From Crambe crambe (taxonomy: Eukaryota; Porifera; Demospongiae; Poecilosclerida; Crambeidae): a stretch of 64,000 nucleotides of DNA. Location of the stretch: positions 3,792,139 to 3,856,138 of the forward strand of contig OZ004596.1 of the NCBI GenBank assembly GCA_963924555.1, given 5' to 3'. Below, one piece after another: positions 30,381-43,700 of this stretch. Numbering within the stretch: the stretch's first letter is position 1; each line of letters opens with the position of its first letter. The position numbers and the translations under genes were made by a program. The notes below the pieces were generated by a model, which was given only the letters and a program-made list of their open reading frames with translations, had not been told where the DNA came from and ran no database searches.

Positions 30381-31517
30381 ATGAAAATTGTCTGCACAAT
30401 TTGCACCGATGAAATCAAGGAGGATTTGTGTACAGCCCCCTGCGGGCACACCTTTCACTACAGCTGCTTATCCCAATGGTTGGCTCACCAGAAAACCTGT
30501 CCTCAATGTCGGGAAAGATGTCTTCTAAGAAGTGTTATCAAACTCTTCATAAATTCAAATGATTTGTCACTTACTGATACCCAGTTGGACCCTCAAGAGA
30601 TGAAGGAAAAGTTGGCTTTGCAAGAGAATTTGATGACACAGAAAGATAAAGCTCTTCAGGAGGCTCGGGCATCTTTGGACAACATAGAAGAAGAAATGAA
30701 AGCTTGGAAATTGCAACACAGAGACACACACAAGAAACTCAGACATGAACAAGCCACAAATAGCATCATGAAGACTCAATTGAGTTCTCTTCAAAGTGAA
30801 CTGGATGAATGCCGAGAGAAGGAGAGGGAGTTTCAAGAAATGAAGGAAAGAGTATTTATCCTTGAAGGAGTGGAGAAAGTGTTGAATGAAAGTAAAGAGG
30901 AAGTAGAAGACTTTATGATGGCTCAAGAATCACCCACTACTTTGGCGACGTTTGCTGTTGCATTAAAAAGAGATTATCAAGTCCTGAAGGAAAATAAGAC
31001 TTCTTTATTGAAGGCAAAGGATAGGTTAAGTGAGGAAGTAAGTTGGGTAAAGAAGCAGCTAAAAAGCACAGAAAAGGAGTTACGAATTTATCGTGAACAA
31101 TTGTCGGTTATGGAGTCTGACTTGCATACAGCCGAAGAAGAAAAAAAGACGATGCAGAAAAAAGTCGAGATGTTACAGGCAGCGATCAATTCTCCAGGCT
31201 CACGGCATGCTCTAAAACGAATGCTTGAAAGTCCATTGCCAGATCATCTTCCTGCTGCCAAAAAACCAACTGAACTAGGAGCAAGCCCAATGCTTTGTCA
31301 GAACCATGCACCTTCAAGATCAACCCACACTGGTGATGTACCAAAAGAAACCAAGTTTTTAGGGATCAAGAGACCGCACATTTCCAAAGAGAACATTGTA
31401 ATGCCTGTTAGTAAAGTACCGAAGATCAGGCAACCTATGCAACCAAAGCTCTTATCTTCTCATGTGATAAAAAAGGGATTGAAATTTGCTCCAAGAAAAC
31501 CATTGAAACATAACTGA
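30381..31517 (+). CDS. TRAIP: TRAIP-like RING E3 ubiquitin ligase
   Basis: TRAIP ubiquitinates the replisome at stalled forks and in mitosis. Single exon, 378 residues. The N-terminal RING lies at residues 5 to about 50: CTIC, CGHTFHYSCLSQW and CPQCRERC give the C3H2C3 pattern, the HxxC spacing matching TRAIP. From about residue 75 to 270 the protein is a long coiled coil (Glu/Lys/Gln-rich heptads). The C-terminus is basic and disordered (HVIKKGLKFAPRKPLKHN). The start is the first in-frame ATG, placed so that the RING begins at residue 5 as in relatives; the frame is open upstream but lacks ATG. Vertebrate TRAIP is longer (about 470), the difference being in the tail, and I see no PIP box. 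The gene is convergent with the cadherin gene. Confidence 0.85.
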   Translation: MKIVCTICTDEIKEDLCTAPCGHTFHYSCLSQWLAHQKTCPQCRERCLLRSVIKLFINSNDLSLTDTQLDPQEMKEKLALQENLMTQKDKALQEARASLDNIEEEMKAWKLQHRDTHKKLRHEQATNSIMKTQLSSLQSELDECREKEREFQEMKERVFILEGVEKVLNESKEEVEDFMMAQESPTTLATFAVALKRDYQVLKENKTSLLKAKDRLSEEVSWVKKQLKSTEKELRIYREQLSVMESDLHTAEEEKKTMQKKVEMLQAAINSPGSRHALKRMLESPLPDHLPAAKKPTELGASPMLCQNHAPSRSTHTGDVPKETKFLGIKRPHISKENIVMPVSKVPKIRQPMQPKLLSSHVIKKGLKFAPRKPLKHN

Positions 31518-31650
31518 TGCTTGATGCATCAAGTGTTTAGTATATGTACTTCATTGCCTCTTTCTGTGATGTGGTTGTGGTTTTGTCGCCATCTTTTCAT
31601 GTTTTATAACAGTCATTATTGCATGTATCAGCGTTTTAAAATCTACCCTT

Positions 31651-31695
31651 TACCTTACCTATAGTAAGGTTCCACCTTAGCTTAGGTAAAGGGTA
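31651..31695. repeat. Inverted-repeat hairpin between convergent genes
   Basis: TACCCTTTACC at the left pairs with GGTAAAGGGTA at the right, with a second nested pairing (CTTACCTATAGTAAGGT). It lies 134 nt after the TRAIP stop and 90 nt from the cadherin stop. Possibly a small foldback element or a 3'-end structure. Confidence 0.6.
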
Positions 31696-31743
31696 TCTAT
31701 GAATGAAGGGGGAGGGGCACACACTAATAATAATATTGAATAC

Positions 31744-31749
31744 TTTATT
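31744..31749 (-). promoter_or_regulatory. Poly(A) signal of the cadherin gene
   Basis: TTTATT on the + strand is AATAAA in the cadherin transcript, about 36 nt after its stop codon at 31785-31787. Confidence 0.55.
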
Positions 31750-31784
31750 TTGATATGAAGAAGACATTACTGTACAAGAAAATG

Positions 31785-34700
31785 TTAATAATCAGAGTGT
31801 TCACGACTTGTTTTACGCTTTCTCTTCTTCTTAGAAAGAAGTTCATCTCCCTTGTCCCACTCATCCAGCATTGCTCTAAGAACTGGACCCATGCTGTACT
31901 CTGTCGGGTTCTCTCCATTGCTGTTCAAACTGTCCTCGGGAGAGTGAAGGGAAGAAAGAAGGGACGTGTCAGTTTCCTGGAAAGCCATTTCCCCTTGCAG
32001 CAATCGACTGTGTATACTCTGGTTGGCTTCGTAGTCGTCTATTGGATCTCCGAATTCATCTCGTGGACGAGGGATAAATGGTTCTCTGAAGTCTTCTCTT
32101 GAGCTTGAGTGACTGTGTGGGACAAAGGGGCCGTCCCTCGAGAAGTTGCCCTGTGATGTAAGCATTGTTATGATAATCTATTAAAGAGCTAGAGTAACTC
32201 ATAATAGCTAGCTACCTAGACCTATTTTTGTAGGGATCCAGAGACAATGAGGGGACAAAAGTGTAATAGTATAGTATCTACAATCATATAGCCATCTTGC
32301 AGCTACTAACCATAAAAGACTCTTCTCTTTCCAGCATGGGAGGATAGAGAAGATCAGTATCGTAATCCTCTGCAATGAATGATGAAAAAAATAATCGATG
32401 TTAAAATAATTATTTTCAGCAACTAGCTAGCTAGCTACTAACTGTGTATCATAATTCCAGGAAATAGCTATAGAACATCAGAGCATGCCTGTAACAGCAG
32501 CCATTTTGGTACACTGCAGTGTTGTGCACACTGCATGCAAATGCTGCTTAATCAGATATGTTTCATTTTGTGCTCCATTCAAGATCAACTGGGCCACATT
32601 AGGGAGAGGTACTACAAGCACATTTAGCTGTAGCCTACCTGAAGTTAACCGTGTTACCAAAAAAATCTATACACCTTGTAGCTAGTTAATGGTATTATTC
32701 AATCCCAATGATAGTTTTGTTACACACACCTGGTGATAGGTCAGGGAATTGAAGCTGTGTGACATCTGAGTGCGTGTGGTAGTCCCAGTCTGACCCTAGC
32801 ATCTTCTTCTTCTTCTTCTTCTTTGTTCCTCTATCAGTCTCAGTTAGAATCCTCTGAGCTATGGTAGTTGTCCGATACCTGCATGCATATTCAGTAGTAT
32901 AGCACAGAAAGGGGAAAATGGCCACCACTATAAGCAAATTAAACTCTCATCATAACATACAGTTCATGACAGACTGCAAGGTAATAATCCAAATCATTGT
33001 TGCACAAAATTTAATAAATACAAATTCCTAGACCACAAAGATTTAGAGCTATTCAGTAATCATACTTACGCATCCTTCAAAGGATCTCTGTCTCTTCGGA
33101 GCCTGAAGTAGCAGAATAAACAGAACAGGGAGACCATCAGCATTATAATCAGGAGGCATATCACCACCACAACTGCTATCCCAGCTTCAGTCTCGAAAAA
33201 CGGTGGAGAACTCGGCACTATTCCCTTTGTAGTTGGGGGAAAGAAGTTATCGGGCCCAACAAAAGTTATGTTTCTGACAACAGGACTATCCTCTTCGTCA
33301 ATTGGTTGATCTCTCAGGACAATTTGCAAGACCATGCCAAAGTCATCCTTAGTTACTTCACCAAGTACAATCAGCTGCAATTCTGAAGATTGGGGGTTTG
33401 AAAATCCAAACTTGATACCATCTTCCTGTCCTTCTAAAGTAGCCATGACTGAGCTGGAGGGATCTGGATCTGTAATGGTGATAGTGTCCACTTCATTTCT
33501 GATTCCTTTTGGCAACAAGACTGTTATCTTATCCAAAGTGGTGTTGGGTGAAATCTTGTCAGACTCTAACAAAACCAAGTACCCTTCCACGGCCAGAGGC
33601 ACAAACTCAGGGTCATTATCATTGATATCCACCAAGGACACAACTAGCAGTGCATTAGTGTCCAGAGCTGATGGTTCACCGAAATCTCTGGCCAAGACGA
33701 GAAAGGTGAAGTTCTGCATTTTTTCCCGGTCGAGAATACTTCCAGCTTTCACAAGTAGCTCTCCAGTTGATGAAATGATTTCAAACTTCTCATCTGGAAT
33801 GGCGAAACTGTATTCGATGGTAGAAGCACTGGTTCCTGGTTGGTCAAGATCAGTTGCTCTCACAAAACCAAAAATGAAAGAGTCATGGTAGACTCCTTCA
33901 GACACGTTGAACATATAGGCATTTAAAGTGAACACCGGACTGTTGTCATTTTGATCACGGACATTCACAGTTATCAACAACTCAACGTTAACAGAGTTAA
34001 TGTTATCAATGACACGGATGTCGAGGTCATAGCGGCTGGTGTTTTCTCGATCCAGTGTTTGAGTTAGCATCAACATTCCATTGGAATCAATCTCAAATTC
34101 ATCAAAAGGGTCACCCTCAATGATCTCGTACATGGCTCCTGATGATATATTGAAGTTCTGCAAGAGAAAGTTCCTGGCATTGTAGGTTTCACCGATTATA
34201 TTCTCTTCAAAGATTATGGTGTCAGTAGTGACAGATACAACATAGATGATCACGGTTGCCCTGTCAGATCTAAAGCCATCACTCACATCCACTGTGAAAT
34301 TGTACCGGGAGCGATGCTCTTGTGGCAGGCCAACTGATCTCAGATGGATCACTCCTTCAGAGTTTATCAAGTACAGACCTCTTGCTTCTCGGTCATTAAT
34401 TATGAACGTCAGATTACCAACTTCGTCCTCGTCTTCGGCCCTCAGTACTACAATCACTTGTCCAGGTTGGATGGTGTTGTTGATACTGACAATGTAAACT
34501 GCATCTATGAACGACGGTGGCTGGTCATTGAGGTCACCAACGGACACAGTGACAGTAGTTGATCCAGTGAGAGGAGGCACTCCTGTGTCTATCGCCAGCA
34601 CCACAATTGTGTACCTCTCAATCATTTCACGATCAAGTCTTTGGGCAGTTGTGATGTTCCCACTGGACGGGTCAATGTTGAGACTCAGACTCCCATCCTG

Positions 34701-37700
34701 TATAGAGTACAGGAACTCACCATTTTGCCCCGAATCGATATCCGATGCTGCGATGCTCAAAATGAACGTGCCTGGAGGCTGGTTTTCAAGCACAGTCCCG
34801 TTATAAATGGATCTGGGAAAGCCTGGTGAGTTATCATTGAAATCCATGACATTTACTTCAGCAATGGCTGTTTCAGTCACTGTATCGACTCTAGCTTCTA
34901 TAATCAGAGCATATTGTCTTATCCCTTCATCATAATCAACCAGTGTACTGTCTGTCAGTGTGATGTCTGCAGTTGCTACATTAATGACGAACACACCACT
35001 GTTTTCAGCACTTGCTTGTAGACTGTATACTACCACACCTCCTAGAGGATTGATGAAGTTTCCTCGTATTGTTTCTCCGCTGAGAATGATGGAAGGAGAG
35101 AGTTGGTTTTCGGAAATTCGTACTTGGAAGATGGTTTGATTGAAACGAGGACGTGTCCTATCACTGCTCTCAATCTGGATCACTATGTTGACAGTTGTGT
35201 TCAGGGCTGGGTCCCCAAAGTCGCTGACCAGGATGGCAAGAATGTGAGAACCAGACGCAGAAAGGGACCCTTGAAATCTCAATTCACCACTTGAATTATT
35301 GAGGACAAATCGTCCCTGTGGTGTGTTGGGAAGGGTGTCTTCAATGATGGAATATCCCAAGAGCCCATTTGAGCCATTATCAAGGTCAGAGCAGTTCAGT
35401 AGAGCAAGAGTTATGGAGTCGTTATTGTAATCACCAGTCAAAATGGAAGTGCTAAGGACATTAGAAACACACATTGGTGGATTATCATTCACATCGATCA
35501 CTCTTATCATAATCACCGACGTGTTCCTTCTAGGCTCCACCCCTTGTGCATTGTCATTATCATTAGCTGTTACTGTCAGTAAATATTCTGTGACCAATTC
35601 ATAATCTAGGGGTGTGACAAGTGTGATATTCCCGTCAGTGTCCACTTGGAACGTGTCTGTATTGGATGAGCTGGAGAAAGTGACGGTACTTCTGTTATCC
35701 TCATCACTTGCTACGATTGAACCGATGATGTCACCTGCGTTGGCAGTCTCTTGGACTTCAATGAGTAGAGGTGAGGTGAAGACAGGAGAATGGATGTTGA
35801 CAGGTCGAACAAGAACACGGAGAAGTGTGGATGTTCGCATGAGGACTCCTTCGCCCTGTCTCACTTCCTGGTCAGTGCAAGTCACATTGATGGAATGCAC
35901 AATTGCAACTTCATAATCGACAAAAGTTTGGAGGAAAACTTCACCAGTTGAAGAGATCTCAAATGGAAAAAAGGAATCGGGTGAGGAGATAGTAATGGAA
36001 GTGGGTGTCCCATCTACATCAGAACAAGTGTAAGATGTTATTGAGGTCATGGGTGCTGCATCTTCTCTCAGAGAGTGAGCCTGTGTTCCAGGAGGGAAGA
36101 GACTTGGAGCTTCATCGTTGACATTCCTCACAATTACAGACACTTCTATGGAGACGGACATCTGATCAGAAACAGAAAGGTCGAAAGCTGTGATATTCAA
36201 AATATAGACTGAGGTCACTTCATAGTCCAGAGACAAGAAGGTAGTAACCCGGCCAGTGGTGTTGTCAATCTGGAACGTGCCCAGACCACTGCCTCCTGTT
36301 ATCCTGTAGACAACATCAGTTTCAGCATCAGTGGCATTCACAGTGAATATCAGACTCCCCACAGTTATATCCTCTGGCACGACGAGAGGCAGGATGTTGT
36401 ATGAAAACTCGGGAGGTGTGTTAATGGAGTCTACTCTGATTGTGATGGATGTGGTGGAGGCAATGGGTGGGTGACCTTCATCGGAACAGGTGACACGCAG
36501 TGCATATGAACCAGATGGAAGAGTTGAATTGGCGACAAGTCGACCGTCTTGTCCATTGCCTCTCCCTGTGCTAAGCAAGTACAGATCCAGCGCAGGTGGG
36601 AGATCAGTAATCTGAAGATCCACTACAGAATTATTGCCTGTGTCAGTATCGTAACAAGTGAAGGAGAAAACAGTGGACCCTGGGGACAGATCTGTAGAAG
36701 CCCTCACAAAGTAGCTCCCACCTTCTGAGAATTGAGGAGGTTCATTGACATCTTCCACTGCCACAACAACAGCTGAATCACTGTGTAGGCCTCCACCATC
36801 AGTGGCTCTGATGTTGAGCTGGAGAAATGCATTCTCAGTTGCATTCAGGGGAAGAATGGAAGTGGTGACGAGGCCATTTTGATTCAAAGTAAAGTGGTCC
36901 ATTCCACTTCCCGATAACACTGAATAACTGATCCCACCGTCCGTTCCCGCGTCTGAATCAGAAGCTCTCACTGTACCAACGACATCACCAGTTCGTGCGT
37001 ATTCACTTATGGAGAAATAGTACGTGGAGTTAGAAAAGATTGGAGGGTCTTCATTAATGCCATCCACTGTGATTTGTAGAACAGCCATATCATTGAGAGG
37101 TGGATCTGCACTGTCCCTACAACTGATCTCCAGGGTGTAGTTGGTGATGAATTCAAAATCAAGAGGACGAGAGACAGAAATGCGTCCATTGCTATCGATG
37201 CTGAAGGTGTCCAGTGTGTTTCCACCAGTTATCTCGAATGCCACTTCCCCATTGCCTCCACTGTCACTGTCAGTGCACATAAAGACTATGAAGGAAGTTG
37301 AAAGAGGAAAGTTCTCTGGGAGGAGGAACGACTGGATGTCAGGGGAGATCACTGGGGGATTATCGTTGACGTCAATGATGCTGATTCGCACCAGTGAGAG
37401 TCCGACTGCCAACGTTATAGGATCAGTTGCTGCTACAAAGAAAGAGTAGAAAGATTCCATCTCACGGTTGAGGGTTGCTACCACTGTGATATTTCCATCT
37501 ATAGAATCAACTCTGAATGGAAAACCAAGAAGAGAATTGAGAAGGCTGTAAGTTATTCCCGGATTCTCTCCTACAGCTGATACTCTCAGAACAATAATGT
37601 CGATTTCAGTATCTTCAGTGACAGAGATCATATAAGTTTCCTCTGAGAATACTGGTACAATGTCATCAGATGCTACAATGCTTATAGCTATGACACTTTC

Positions 37701-40700
37701 ATCAAACTGCTCAGAAGCTTCATTGTCTACACAGCGCAAGGTGAATGATGTAATGTGATTGGTTGTCAAATTAGAAGCCAGGCCGGTCCACAGCACCACG
37801 TTGTTGCGCAGTTCAAAGTATCCTTCAGCATTGCCGTTAGCTAAGGATATTGTAGTGTCACTACCATCAGCATCATTACACACATAAGATTGTATAGGAG
37901 CATTTGGACTTTGGTCCACTGAGATATTATGCACCGAAGCTTCGGGTTCTAGCACTGGAGACACATCATTGACGTTGATCACTACAACGTGCAGCTGAGC
38001 ACTTGACTCCAATCCTCCACCATCTCTAGCAATGACTGTCAGATTCCAAACTCTTTGTCTTTCATAGTCCAGACTATTTGAGACCAATACCTCACCAGTG
38101 GTTGGATTTACAAAGATCACTGAAAAGTTGCCAGGATCTTGCAGTATGTATGTCACAGATCCTTGAGTCCCATTATCTCGATCTGTTGCCACTACAGTTC
38201 CTATATGCATGCCAAATGCATTCTCTGTCGCTTCAAAACTGTACTCGTTCTCTGTGAACTGGGGACTGAACTCATTCACAGGAGAAACATCTATTCTGAC
38301 AGTGGTGACTGCTGTAAGTGGTTCAGGACCTCCATCACTGCATGTGACCTCAAGCGAGTATCCTGTTACTGACTCATAGTCTATCTCTCCAGCAACTAAT
38401 ATTAAACCATCTTGAGTGATATTGAATGCTGAAGACAGCAATAATCCCCCTGTTATGGTGTAAGAAATATCATTATTCACATCAGAATCTCTGCACACAA
38501 CTTCCACCACTGGAGTCAGCAAGGTTGCACTTTCGTTAACAGTCCCAGTATAGAATTGTGAGTTGAAAATTGGATGGTTATCATTAATATCTTCAACAAA
38601 TACTGAAACTGTAGCATAAGAAAAGAGCTGGTTTGAGCCAACATTGCCTGCTCTGATAGATAGAATGTAGTTCTGTTGGACTCTAGCATCAAGAGGGTTT
38701 CTGACAGTCACTTCTCCGGTCACTGGATTCACAAAGAAGTTATTCCTTTCATCTCCTTCAGCAAGACTGTAGACAATTGTTATGCTAGCATCACTGGGTG
38801 TGGCATGCACTCTCGCAATTGAAGTCGTTACTGTTGTATTTTCCAGAATGCTGACATTGTAGTGTTCTTGACTAAACACTGGAGCACTGAGAGCTATGAA
38901 GTTGACAGTAACTGTGACCAGTGCAGATGAACTCATGGGTGGACTCCCCATATCACTACAAATTGCAAAGAAGCTGTACACTGCTTGGTTAGGCTGTTCT
39001 TGTGCTAAGAGAATAGTGCCATTGGACTGGATGATGAAATTGTTAACAATCTCAGGAGGACTCAGAGAATATCTCACAGTGCCATTGTTGCCGAGATCTG
39101 AATCAGAGCAGTTGATGTTGAGAACTGGAGATAAGACTGTGTGATTGGTCATAATGGATTGAACATAAGAGAGTGGATCTGATAAAGGAGCATTATCGTT
39201 GGCATCTTCTACAGTGACTGTTACTGTGGTGGAGCCTGTCATTCTGCTACTCTCAGCAGCAGAAGGACCTCCATCCACTGCAATCACAGTGAATCGGTAG
39301 AAGTCCTGAACTTCACGATCCAGTGCAGTCAGAAGTCCTATTCTACCACTTGCAGACTCGATGAAGAACTGATCTTGTTCACCTTCTATGTTGTAAGTCA
39401 ATTGACTGAAGCTCCCGATGTCACTGTCTGTTGCTATCACAGGATCACCCAAAATGGACAGGGCTTCCAAGTCTTCAGGAACTCCAAATGTGTAGAGAGG
39501 GAACTGAAAAGTAGGTCGATTTAAGTTGACAAACTCGACTTCTACAGTCACTATGCCAGATGAATTGATGAGAGGGTCACGAACATCGAAGCACACAACT
39601 GGAAGAACATGCACAGGAATGTCATCAAGTCTAGTGACCAAACGTATGATACCAAACTCATCAATGCTGAATCGATTGCTTGCAGGACTGAAGAGATAGG
39701 AGAAAACAGTGTTATTAATGTTGGCGTCAGCGTCAACACATTCCACTGTTCCCACTGGGTGTCCAGGTTGCTCGTTTTGTCTGATGGTAAAGAGTGCCGA
39801 GGGAGGGATGAATGGAACTTCATCATTGGCATCCACCACTTGTACAAGTAACAGAACTGTTGATCGTCTGTTGGATGTGTCGACAGCTCTAACTACCAAA
39901 ACATGTTGAGTTTGTGTCTCATAATCCAAAGATGTAACCAAGGAGACATCTCCACTGGATGGGTCCATGTAGAATATCCCATTGTCATTCCCATCTGAAA
40001 TTGAGTATGTGATTTCACTTCCATCGTCACTTGTGGCTCTGATTCCTGTGAATGTGGAACCAGTATCAGCCAGCTCACTAACAGACCACTCGTAAGTGGG
40101 CAAAGTGAAGTTGGGAGACTGAGGTTCGGGTACATGTATGAAAACTAATCCATCAGTTCTTTGCTCTCCATCAGTGCAAGTGATGTTAACGAAATAAGTA
40201 TTGTCACCAGATAGAGGTTCAGACACTCTTATTTCGGCTTCACCAGGTGATACCCCTGTCAGTTCAAAAGGTAAGCTCTCTAAATCCTCAGAAGCTGTGA
40301 TTGAAAGAGTGTTAAATGGTGCTGAGTCATCGTCAGTGCATGTGACTGTGAGGATGCTGGTCCACACAGGTGTTGTTTCATGAATGGTACGTCCATAAAT
40401 CCCACCATTGCTGAACATCGGCTGATTATCATTCGTGTTATTGACATTGATCGTGACCATGGCAGTACTGGAGAGGACATTGGAACCATCGAAGCTACCT
40501 TCATCTGATACCTGGACAGTAAACTGATACTGTCGTACAGTCTCAAAGTCCAGTGGTACAGTGAGAACCACAAGCCCGGAAGACGGATCAATGTGAAACT
40601 CCCCCACTAAAGGATCAGCTAGTGAGTATATCAGGTCACCTTCACCAGAATCGGAGTCTGTAGCATGGACTGAACCAACAGGAGTCAAGAGTCGGGCTGA

Positions 40701-43700
40701 TTCTGAAACCAAGAATGTGTAGACAGAACTGTTAAAAGCAGGAGACTGGCGATTGGCAAACAGAGCTGTGATGGTTACAGATACGTTTATATTCTCAGTA
40801 TCATTTCCAGATATCCTAACACTGAAGATAGAAGTTCCTTCTGTAAGTAACCCTGCAACAAAAACCCTTCCGGTATTGCGGTCTATCTCATAGAGACTTA
40901 TTTCTGATAATATCTCATATGTAAGCGGATTGGTGTCCAAGTCAGTGCAGCTCAATGTTAACACAGTATCACCACGTGAAGCATTGCTTGGTATTTGGCC
41001 TGTATAGAGCATTCTATCACATTGTGGTGGATTGTCGTTGTCATTGACGACAGTCACGTTCACAGTGGCAATGTCAAATCGAGGGAATGAAGGATCTCTA
41101 TCTTGTGCCATGACGTTGAAAGAGAGGAACGGTGCGGTCTCCCAGTCCAGTGGAGTAGCTACAAAGAGGTTCCCAGTATTGGCATCAATCCGGAAATTAT
41201 CTGAATTGAGTACGGAATAGGTGATCTGTCCTTGGATGCTCGGATCAGCATCAGTTGCTATCAATCTCGCAACAACTGTTCCAACTTCTGTCAACTCACG
41301 AACATCAATGCTGTAAGAACTTTGAGCGAACTCAGGAGCAGCTAGGTTGTCAAATGAATAAGTGATAACAACATCGATTGTGACATTTCTTGATGGCTCT
41401 CCAAGATCTCTCACTAACACTTGAAGCATAAACTGCTCTGTTCCATCAGCTGGGCGGAAAGGAGTGGGAACAAGAAGACTGTCATTTTCGGCAGTGAAGT
41501 ACCCATCATTGTTTCCACTGATGATGCTGTAGGTGAGTTGACCATCCAATCCTTCATCATCATCAGTGCATGAAAACTGAAGAATACTTCCTTCTGAAGT
41601 AGCATTGATGATACCAATGTAAATGGCATTCCGACATCTCGGAGTGTGCTCATTGGCCTGCCTGACTTCTATCATGACAGTAGCAGTGGAGGACATTTGT
41701 AGAACTCTCTCTTGAGCATTATCTCTTGCTTCTACGGTGATTTCATAGTTGCTCTGTACTTCGAAGTTCAGTGTCCTCGCAAGAAGCAGTTCACCGGATG
41801 CTTCATTCAAAATGAAATTCTCAGAAGTTGAGATTATCGAGTAAACGATATCTCCATCCACTCCCGTGTCATTGTCTGAAGCATTAACCCTTCCAACTGA
41901 CACACCGATCACTGCTTCCTCACTCACAGAGAAAAAGTACATAGGGTTAGTGAATACTGGGGGATGTTCGTTGAAGTTGGCTACAGATATAATGAGCATT
42001 GCTGTATCAGAGAGAGGAGAAATCGAGCTATCTGTGCATGTTATCTCCAGGGTGAAATTGGTGATTGATTCGAAGTCGAGAGACCGAGATAAGTACACAC
42101 GACCACTGCTATCAATGCGAAATGTGTCTAATGTGTTGCCATTTGTTATCTGGAAGTCGATGTCATCATTGGCTCCTGTGTCACTATCAGTACACATGAA
42201 GAATGTAAAGGGAACTGAGAAAGCTGTGAAGTTCTCTTGGAGAGTGAATGCTTGCATTTGTGGAGTTATCACAGGTGGATTATCGTTGATATCGATGATG
42301 TCAATCTCCACCAACACCAGCCCAGGGACTCCAGTTACAGGATCAGTTGCTTGCACAAAGAAGGAGTAGGATGCTTCAATCTCTCGGTTGAGGAGACCCA
42401 CCACAGTGATGTTGCCACTGACAGGATTGATATCAAAGGGAAAGTTCAAAGGTACACTGAGTAAGCTGTAATTCAATCCTGGATTCTCTCCAGTGGCTGA
42501 GACTGTCACAACTGTTGTATTTATTGACGTATCTTCAGCAACTGATGCTGAATAGCCTTCCATGGAGAACACTGGCACAATAGCATCTGTGGCTAGAATG
42601 CTGACAGCAATGATGCTTTCATCAATCTGATCTGGAGCTGCAGTATCTATGCAACGCAAAATCAATGAGACCACAGAGTTTGACAACAAATCAGAACCCC
42701 TTCCAGTCCAGATTAAAATGCCATTGGAGTTCAATGTGAAATAGTTCATTGAATTGCCACTGAAGATGGATAACGATGTATCACTTTCATCTACATCAGT
42801 GCACATATAAGATTGGATGGGGAAGCCAACTTCTCTATCAACTGAAATACTACTCACAGCAGCTTCTGGTTCCAAAACTGGGAATTCATCATTGATATTC
42901 AGCACTTCTATGTGTAGCAGAGCACTTGACTCCAATCCTCCACCGTCTCTAGCGATGACTGTCAGATTCCAGACCCTTTGTGTTTCGTAGTCCAGACTGT
43001 TTGATATCAACACCTCGCCAGTGGATGGATCAACAAAGATAACTGAGAAATTCCCAGGATCTTGCAGCAGATAACTCACTGAACCCTGTGTCCCACTGTC
43101 TTGATCTGTTGCCACTATAGTTCCAATACGCATGCCAAACGCATTCTCTGTTGCTTCAAAACTGTACTCATTCTCTGTGAACTGGGGACTGAACTCATTC
43201 ACAGGAGAAACATCTATTCTGACAGTGGTGACTGCTGTAAGTGGTTCAGGACCTCCATCACTGCATGTGACCTCAAGTGAAAATTGTGTTACTGACTCAT
43301 AATCTATCTCTCGAGCCACTAATATTAAACCATCTTGAGTGATATTGAATGCTGAAGACAGGAGTAATCCCCCTGTTATGGTGTAAGAGATATCATTATT
43401 CACATCAGAATCTCTGCACACAACATCCACCACTGGAGTCAGCAAGGTCGCACTTTCGTTAACAGTCCCAGTATAGAATTGTGAGTTGAAAATTGGATGG
43501 TTATCATTAATATCTTCAACAAATACTGAAATTGTAGCATAAGAAAAGAGCTGATTTGAGCCAACATTGCCTGCTCTGACAGATAGAATGTAGTTCTGTT
43601 GGACTCTGGCATCAAGAGGGTTTCTGACAGTCACTTCTCCGGTCACTGGATTCACAAAGAAGTTATTCCTTTCATCTCCTTCAGCAAGACTGTAGACAAT

